Positions 57,063-64,000 of a stretch of 64,000 nt of DNA are shown in pieces (position 1 is the first letter of the stretch; every line of letters starts with the position of its first letter). The position numbers were made by a program, and so were the translations under genes. The notes beneath the pieces were generated by a model, which was given only the letters and a program-made list of their open reading frames with translations, was not told where the DNA came from and ran no database searches. Origin of the DNA: Ophthalmolycus amberensis (lineage: Eukaryota > Chordata > Actinopteri > Perciformes > Zoarcidae); assembly GCA_024529925.1 (NCBI GenBank), contig JAFEUB010001430.1:318501-382500 (forward strand). The letters run 5' to 3'.

Positions 57063-58360
57063 ATAGAGACTCCCCAGTCACCTGTAGGCCTTGCACACAT
57101 GTGTGTAGATTCATGATGGCAAACACATTGATGTTATTTTTATAGTACCACAAACATGACTTCTAATAAAAATAGAACCATTTCGACTTTTGAGGAAACA
57201 TTTTGCCAGATTATATTGGGTTAAAGAGGGCCAAGATGCTGTGGGTTGCCATATATGTACAGGGTTTATAAAATATAACAGCAGTAATGTATTCCTATTG
57301 GAGCCTCTGTACTCTGCACATCAAAGGATAGTGAAGGACAAAAGGCAAAAATAACCGAAATTGCATTGCACTTAAAATCACCTCAATCAGTGATTCACAG
57401 CCGGTGTTTTCAATCATCAAAGTTATAACACCTGCTGTGACATCACTGATTGGGATGTGGCCGAAAGTGGGACATGATTGAAAATGTCAGCTAGTGGAGC
57501 AATAGCAATTTCCTATAAAATCAAATATTACATGCTGTAGGTGGTTGGAGCACATTCAAAAGCATAAAATAGTAAACTGTTTTTTTGTTAAAGTCACATA
57601 ATGCTAAACTGGCGGAAATATTTTCTCATTTATTGATAAGTTCACCCATTGTGTCTGATTTAGGACCAGAGAATGGTGATGGAAGCTGTTAACGATGATG
57701 TTATGAGGTGTAAATTATCCCCCCGTTCATTTTAGCCTCTATCTCATGTCATTGTATTACATGTTTACAGTAACACAGTGAGCCACAGTATAGTTTTGTA
57801 TTCCATAGTCACTGACACCACACATAACCAACCCCCTCTACCATGACCATCACACACATGCAGTCAGCGCATCCCTCACCGACTCCCTTCAAACTGAATC
57901 TTTCCGCTTTAACACTCCAGGCTGCATGTCCTGTATACAGGAGAGAGGGGTGAGTCGTGTATGTGTGTGTGTGTGTTTTGGGAGTATTACGATACCATGT
58001 AGTCTCTATTTAAATATTACATCCTCCCTTTCAATCTGAAAAGTAATATCACATCATCTCAAGCACACATGCTGCTCACATTGCACAGGACACTCGTGTA
58101 TACTGTATGTACAGATGGACCAGACTCAAAAAAATCCCCCCCAAAAAAATTGCCACATGCCCCCCTCCTGTAAAACTCTACGTTTCACTTTCTTCTTGAG
58201 TCAGGGCTAAGTGACAGCTATGCACTGAATCCTCAGCAGGTGCACCACCCTCTCCTCTCTCCATGTCCCTGAGTGACCCAGCAGCACATTCTAGCGCTGC
58301 GCCGGTGCCAGCAGCAGCAAATTAGACACCGACACCCCTGCCTGATATGTACTTCTCTGT
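57063..58360. other. Intergenic DNA upstream of casq1
   Basis: No coding exon recognised; contains short TG and C-rich tracts. Probably part of the casq1 upstream region. Confidence 0.5.
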
Positions 58361-58370
58361 CCCACATCCA

Positions 58371-58380
58371 TTATTTTTAG
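58371..58380 (-). promoter_or_regulatory. casq1: MEF2 consensus site upstream of casq1
   Basis: The minus strand reads CTAAAAATAA, a full match to YTAWWWWTAR, about 610 bp before the casq1 start codon. MEF2 control suits a muscle gene. Motif reading only. Confidence 0.4.
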
Positions 58381-58988
58381 CTGGGATGCAAGCCTCCATC
58401 TACATATATACATATATAATAAAGATATCTCATATCCGCTGCAACCTCTAAATCCATCATACTGTATGTTTGTTTCTTCAGTTGACGCAAAGCAGCTTAA
58501 CACACACAGACACACACACATACATACACTCATTCCATCCTCCTTTATCTCTTTATTCCTTGCTTTTGAACTATTTCCCTCGACCTCCATCCCTGTCTTC
58601 TCCTGTTCTCAGTGGATATGGAGCAGGTTGGTCCTCATCTCCTCACTCCACCCTACTTGTACAGGTCTGAAACACACACACACACACACATACACAGAAA
58701 GCTGTCACCCAGCACCAAGTGGCCCCCACCTCATCTTTCCTGATTACACCCCACGTAGACATACACTTGCACCTATGTCAAACTTAGCCCAACCCCTCTT
58801 GCACCCTGTGCCCCACTGCCTCATGTGAGGTTTTTAATAAGGTGGATGCAAGAGTTGGTCTTGCTCTCTTCTGGGTGATGCGGATTGGAAGGGGTTCTCT
58901 AAACCTTTAGCAAACTATTCAGTTTTGGTTTTTTTTCTTTTACTTTGTGAAACTGTAAATACATCTACGTTTATCCTAGAGAGGAGCC

Positions 58989-59771
58989 ATGAAGTGGACC
59001 TGGGTGCTTGTGGCAGTCTTGCTGTCCTTTGGGGAGCTATCGCTGGGCAAAGACAGCTTGGACTTCCCAGAGTACGATGGCAAGGACCGCGTGCACGACC
59101 TCAACGCCAAGAACTATAAGTCTGTGATGAAGAAGTACGATGTCATGGTGGTGTACTACCATGACCATCCCGGATCCAGCCGCGTCGCCCAGAGACAGTT
59201 TGAGATGGAGGAGTTGACCCTTGAGGTGGGTTGAGTTGGGGACTATAGGGTAGAATAAGGACGATAGCTTACTGATGGGAAAGCCGTATAACTAGTGCTG
59301 CATTCATAGTGCAGAGCACACAAACGTTACACAGTCTTGAACTCATAGTTGCTATATAGAGTTTAGTTTGAGGATGTAGCAGAGTTTGTATTTTTGATCT
59401 AGTTTAATTTCATTTGGTTGTAGAATTTGAATCATGCAGATGTGTGTGACAGAATACTGCTGGTAGAGGAATTAAGCTTCAAATAGAAAATGTAAAAATA
59501 GATTTTTATAGTGAAAGTGCACATGTGTGGTTACAAGGAAAAGAAAGTGAATTTTGGCCAGCAAAGGCTTTTTTTGCAAGATTGGGTTAAATGTGAAATT
59601 GAGCACAGGGGAAATTGAGGCTGCTAGGTGGAAAATAGCTTTGCTGGATTGAGAAACGCTGATAGATGAAGTCTCAAAAATGTGTCACAAGCCTGCTGTG
59701 TGTCGTCAGTGTCGTCCACCCAAGGCAAAGAGCTGAGCTGTGGATATCATGTATTCTGGCAAAGGCTGAGC

Positions 59772-59864
<93 letters not shown>

Positions 59865-62800
59865 AGTTGGTGTACCTAACGCACCTCTACCAGTATACCT
59901 CTCAGGCCTCCTGTCAGCCTGGATACTCAGCAGTTTCAGGACATTCCTCACAGACAGACATTACATCATCATTCAGCAAGCTTTCAGTATCAGCTCACCA
60001 ACGCATCAAACCCTAACTAACCTGGGTCGGTCCTCATGTTACTTTTTAAAAAACACACAGAATATCAAATGACACATACTCACACACTGCATTTTTCAAG
60101 AAAAGTCGTATTTGCGTTTCTTGTCCTTCTTCTCCACACATTTTAGATTGGACCAGAAACAGACCTGCCCGGTTCTCAAACTGTATTTTACACAGAATTG
60201 ATATTTTTTGAAGAAATACTGGACTAATACCTGCTGTGAAATTTGCAGTTCTATGAAAAAAGTCTGAGGGGTAATGACAGATTTTTAGAATAGATACACT
60301 GGATCATGTGGCAACCATATTTTAAGGCATTTGGCATGGCCACTGCACAGTATATGATGAAGGCTGCTTCCTGAGACATTTTGTGTATTTTTATGTTTTA
60401 GGAGAGCTGCAAGCTTTGCTGGGGGCTCCTTTTAGAACCGGCTCGCAAAACAGGCACAATTATAGAAAGGAAACCATGAATACACGCTGCTCCCCTTGGC
60501 ATATCACATCCGATCAACAGCCTCTGGTGTCTCTGTATGGGAGCCTTTGGGATCGGTCTCAGGGCTGGAGGCCAGCACTGGCGGTTCTGGCTCCAGTAGT
60601 GCACCTTCAGCTCTGGGATTGACACTTGAAGTACTGTACTTGTCAGCGGATCCCAGAGCGCAGAGCATCACCGCCAAAATAGTCCCTGGGCTGGTGGGGC
60701 TTCTGGCGCTATATTTATCCCGAGCTGCTTTCGTGGAGGGCCGAGCTCCCCGAAGGCTTGTGTTTCTCCTTATGAATGTATTATGATTTACCTTTAATAA
60801 GGATTTATTATTAGTAACAGGCTGCTGCAGCAAAGGGCTCGAGGCACTCTGTTAGTGAAAAGTTAAATGAAATATGACATTGTGGGAGTGAGGAGGTCAT
60901 AATTAAGTGTTTTCTCCCTTGGCCAAAGAAAAGTTTGAATGTTGAGGTTGCCTAACAGTGTAACTGGAGTCTACTGTGTGTGTTAATGCGTAATCACTTC
61001 CTAAATGTGCTGTGTAAATTGCTCACTCTCCGTGAAAACAGATTATACAAATTGTATGTATATAAGGATATAAAAATGGTGTGAGAATGTATGAGGAGAA
61101 ATCATTTGTGATCCACAGTAGGGAGCAGGAAAAGTAAATTTCATCATGCTGTGTTCATATTTTTGCCATATATACATATACTGTATATATATATCTATAT
61201 ATATATATATAGATATATATATAAATATATATAATCATATTTATATAATCTCAGTGTCTCAGTGAACAGGTACAAAATGGCAGCATTTTGCATGTTGTGC
61301 AGTTGGAAAACATGTAGTTAGGGAGGTTCAGCTGCTCCAAAGAAATGATACCAGCCACATTACAGCAGATACACCAAGATCTAACAACAACTCTGAATGT
61401 ATATACTCGGAGAACAAAGTAGATATGAAGCTATGGAATCATTTCTCTATTTAATCGTAAAAACAAACTGCAGAAAAAATGATGTCACCGGATAATTTAA
61501 TTTGTTTATTTTGCATATTCAAATCCAGATAAACAACCTCTGATGTTTCTATGCAAATACACATGTTTATCTGCAATGTACCTACTCACTTGGAAGGCTT
61601 GTAATGTATTAGTTTTATTAAAATGTTTACAAAGAAAAATGGAAAAGGATTAGAAAATGACCAGCATAAATACTAGGTCTTTTTTCACATATTTTCATTA
61701 CAATGTATCTACAAATGTGTCCTTCAGTTGCTTGGATAGTAGGAAGTCTTATACTCACCTCAATCACTTGCCCTTTGGAAGTTTTTAATAGCCTACTTAA
61801 ATGCCAAGAGGGTGGGGTCTGAAACAAAATATAGTTCAATGCAAAAACAGCTAAAGTCACAGTAAAACCAAATACTGTGGTACTTAAAGACTCAATTTGC
61901 TTTTTATTTTTTTTAATGTATATAATGTTAGGTGTATGTATACTTTTGCATTCAGGACATATTCGCAAATATTCTACACTTACTGCAACTTACAGCAACA
62001 ACCTCGCTAACTAAACTGCTCCACTGTGCCCCACCCATCAACACGCAATTAAAAGAAAAGCCAATAATGATCTGCACAACAACCTGCAGGACAGTCCAAT
62101 TAGTCAAACTATTTATGCCAGTAAAAGCAGCTGCTCAAGATCTCTGACACCAGTGTGCACACTTGTGTGTGTTTGTGTGTGTATTTGTGTGTGTGTGTGT
62201 GCTCCTAACACACTGACACAACCCTCGAACCACTTCCTCAATGCAGCGAACGTGGCACTGCCATTGGTGGAACCAACTGTCAGTCATGAGGTTCAAGTTT
62301 CATACAGATTTAGAAAGTGCATGAGCAGCGCTCTGAAAAGCAGGCTTTTATGGTAATGAAACTACTGAGTGAGACAACTTTGTCAAAACGGTATAAATGT
62401 GCATCAGATACTGCACACTCATGCAGGCTTGTATTCCCATGTTTTATAGGCTCATACTAAGCTGGCATGCCATGTCCTCGCTTATATGACAGTGTCTTTG
62501 TTTTACAGCTTGCAGCCCAGGTCCTGGATGAGTTTGATGAGGAAGATATCGGAGTCGGCCTCGTCGATGCAAAGCACGACAAAGTCGTTGCTAAGAAATT
62601 AGGTAAACCCTCAGCAACATAACTGCAGACACCTATAATTTAACACAATGCAAAAATATTTTATAATGGCTGAGAATTTGAATTAACCTGTCTAAGTAGC
62701 TTTCAGTGGGATGTGGCCTGCTGTACTTTCACGAAACTATAAAACAAGTTTTCAGCCACGCCCTGAGCTGGCACCGCACTAGTGTAAAAGAATGTGTGAC

Positions 62801-64000
62801 GGACGAGGCCAACTTGTCAACATGTGTGACCTTGGCTTCTGCTCTGTGCTTCTTCTCTTTCCCCCCAGGCCTTGATGAGACCGACAGCATCTTCATCTTC
62901 ACAGACGATGAAGTCATAGAATATGATGGCGAGCTTGCAGCAGACACTATTGTGGAGTTCATCTTTGATGTTCGTGAGGATATAATCTCCCAGTTAATAG
63001 CCTGCTTTATTTGAGAAAAGAAAACATAAATGCCAGTTTGCTTTCTTTGAAGATGACACACAGAATCTGACTCTGTGTTCCTCTTCTTCTCTGTCACCTT
63101 CAACTCCATTGCACCCCCCCCCCCCTTTTTTTATCCTCCATGACCCTCCTTTTCCTTCATAGCTTCTTGAGGACCCAGTGGAAATCATTGACAATAATAG
63201 GGAGCTGAAAGGCTTTGAAAACATCGAAGAGGACATCAAACTGGTGGGCTACTTTAAGAGTCACAAGTCAGAACGTAAGAATCTGTACTGTGATGGCATG
63301 ATAACCTGTTCTAATTTGTTTTTTTTACAGTTGCTTTTCAACATAAATGCTCATGATTGCATATTGAAGCAAGTGCAACAGAGACCAGGGTCAGATTGCT
63401 TGATTTAACTTTGAGCTGCAGACTGCTTTGATTTTTAAAAGGATTTGCAAGTGACAACACATAGGAGCCACATTAATGATGAGTGCAACAAGTCTACATT
63501 CTTAGATATTTCATACAGGGGCTGATCTGCTGAAACAACTTGATGGATGCCTGTACAATTTCAGATTTTGAGGCTTTTGCCGATGCTGCTGAAGAGTTCC
63601 ATCCTCACATCAGCTTCTTTGCCACATTTAATCCCAAGGTGAGTAGTAAAGATTATTATCTTATGTTTGATCAGACACACTTAAAACCCCATAATAAGAC
63701 TGGGTAGAATATAAACTATAAATAAAAATGTAACTAACTTTAAACCTTTATATGTATATTATATGTGTAGTCATTTGGTCCATTACTGATATAAAAATGT
63801 TAATTAGTGCAGCTTTAACATAATTAAGTAAAACATACACACATTTCTTTAAAGCAATCGGCAAAAAATCTAGCCTTGAGGCACTCCATGGAGAAGCATA
63901 GCCCTCTTTGAGGATTAGAACATATTTAATTCCATGTATTTAAAACCTATACTGAACAATATATGTTCTGCATCTTAACTGTCTGCTGAGTTTGATGAGG
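58989..64000 (+). CDS. casq1: Calsequestrin-1, N-terminal half (runs off the window)
   Basis: Exons seen: 58989-59225, 62509-62602, 62869-62969, 63163-63274, 63565-63638; the rest lies beyond the window. Residues 1-20 form a signal peptide. The mature start, DSLDFPEYDGKDRV, and the blocks QRQFEMEELTLE, LAAQVLDE, VAKKLGLDETDSI, GELAADTIVEF, LLEDPVEIIDN, GYFKSHKSEHFEAF and AAEEFHPHISFFATF follow calsequestrin in order, covering the first thioredoxin-like domain and the start of the second. It is the Ca2+-buffering protein of the SR lumen. The wording (QFEMEEL, AAEEFHP) favours CASQ1 over CASQ2; the a/b paralogue is undetermined. The exon 3 donor (GAT|gttcgt) is weak. Intron 1 (about 3.3 kb) holds a TG45 repeat. 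Confidence 0.92.
59773..59862. repeat. TG45 microsatellite in casq1 intron 1
   Basis: Forty-five uninterrupted TG units, the longest pure dinucleotide tract in the window. Confidence 0.95.
61160..61245. repeat. TA-rich tract in casq1 intron 1
   Basis: Imperfect TA repeat with ATCTATAT/ATAGATAT symmetric words that could form a cruciform. Confidence 0.85.

Noticed and set aside
58989..64000. Calsequestrin-2 as the identity
   Set aside because: Exon sequences (QFEMEEL, AAQVLDE, AAEEFHPHI) follow CASQ1 more closely than CASQ2; the C-terminus that would settle it is outside the window.

Overview
The window is vertebrate nuclear DNA from a ray-finned fish, most likely a percomorph teleost. The evidence is compact intron-rich genes with GT-AG introns, many CA/GA microsatellites, teleost-type dispersed repeats (a tRNA-derived SINE ending in a TGTAA-type tail, hAT-like elements, L1-type LINE fragments), a teleost-type pim-like kinase, and a selenoprotein J gene, a family described mainly from ray-finned fishes. 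All calls come from reading the sequence and remembered family features. No database search was run.

Layout. 1-2945: upstream DNA with low-complexity tracts and a possible hhatl leader. 2946-7910 (+): hhatl, 11 coding exons, 510 aa. 10926-15402 (+): klhl40, 6 exons, 612 aa. 17953-32624 (-): vipr1, 13 exons, 447 aa, with a 35-bp tandem array in one intron and microsatellites pressed against two exons. 32625-38678: a nest of repeats, including a SINE split by a probable solo LTR. 38687-39764 (+): a MUL1/GIDE-family gene without a RING domain. 40681-45779 (-): eif2b5, 16 exons, 719 aa. 46837-49325 (-): selenoprotein J, 341 aa, with an in-frame TGA at codon 262 and a candidate SECIS in the 3' UTR. 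51727-53860 (+): a pim-like kinase copy with two apparent +1 frameshifts, running into a roughly 42-bp minisatellite. 53861-58988: minisatellite, LINE fragment, ACT triplet tract, hAT-like fragment and the casq1 upstream region. 58989 to beyond the window end (+): casq1, N-terminal half.

Gene logic. hhatl, klhl40 and casq1 are striated-muscle genes: HHATL and calsequestrin act in the sarcoplasmic reticulum and KLHL40 stabilises thin-filament proteins. HHATL, KLHL40 and VIPR1 lie in the same region of human chromosome 3p22, so the left half looks like conserved synteny. eif2b5 (translation initiation) and the MUL1-like gene (mitochondrial outer membrane) are housekeeping-type genes lying tail to tail. 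I found no previously undescribed multi-gene system. The most notable items are the complete selenoprotein J gene with its SECIS candidate, the RING-less MUL1 paralogue with a GC-AG intron, the decaying pim-like kinase, the vipr1 exon set between CT and TG repeats, and the 35/70-bp higher-order array.
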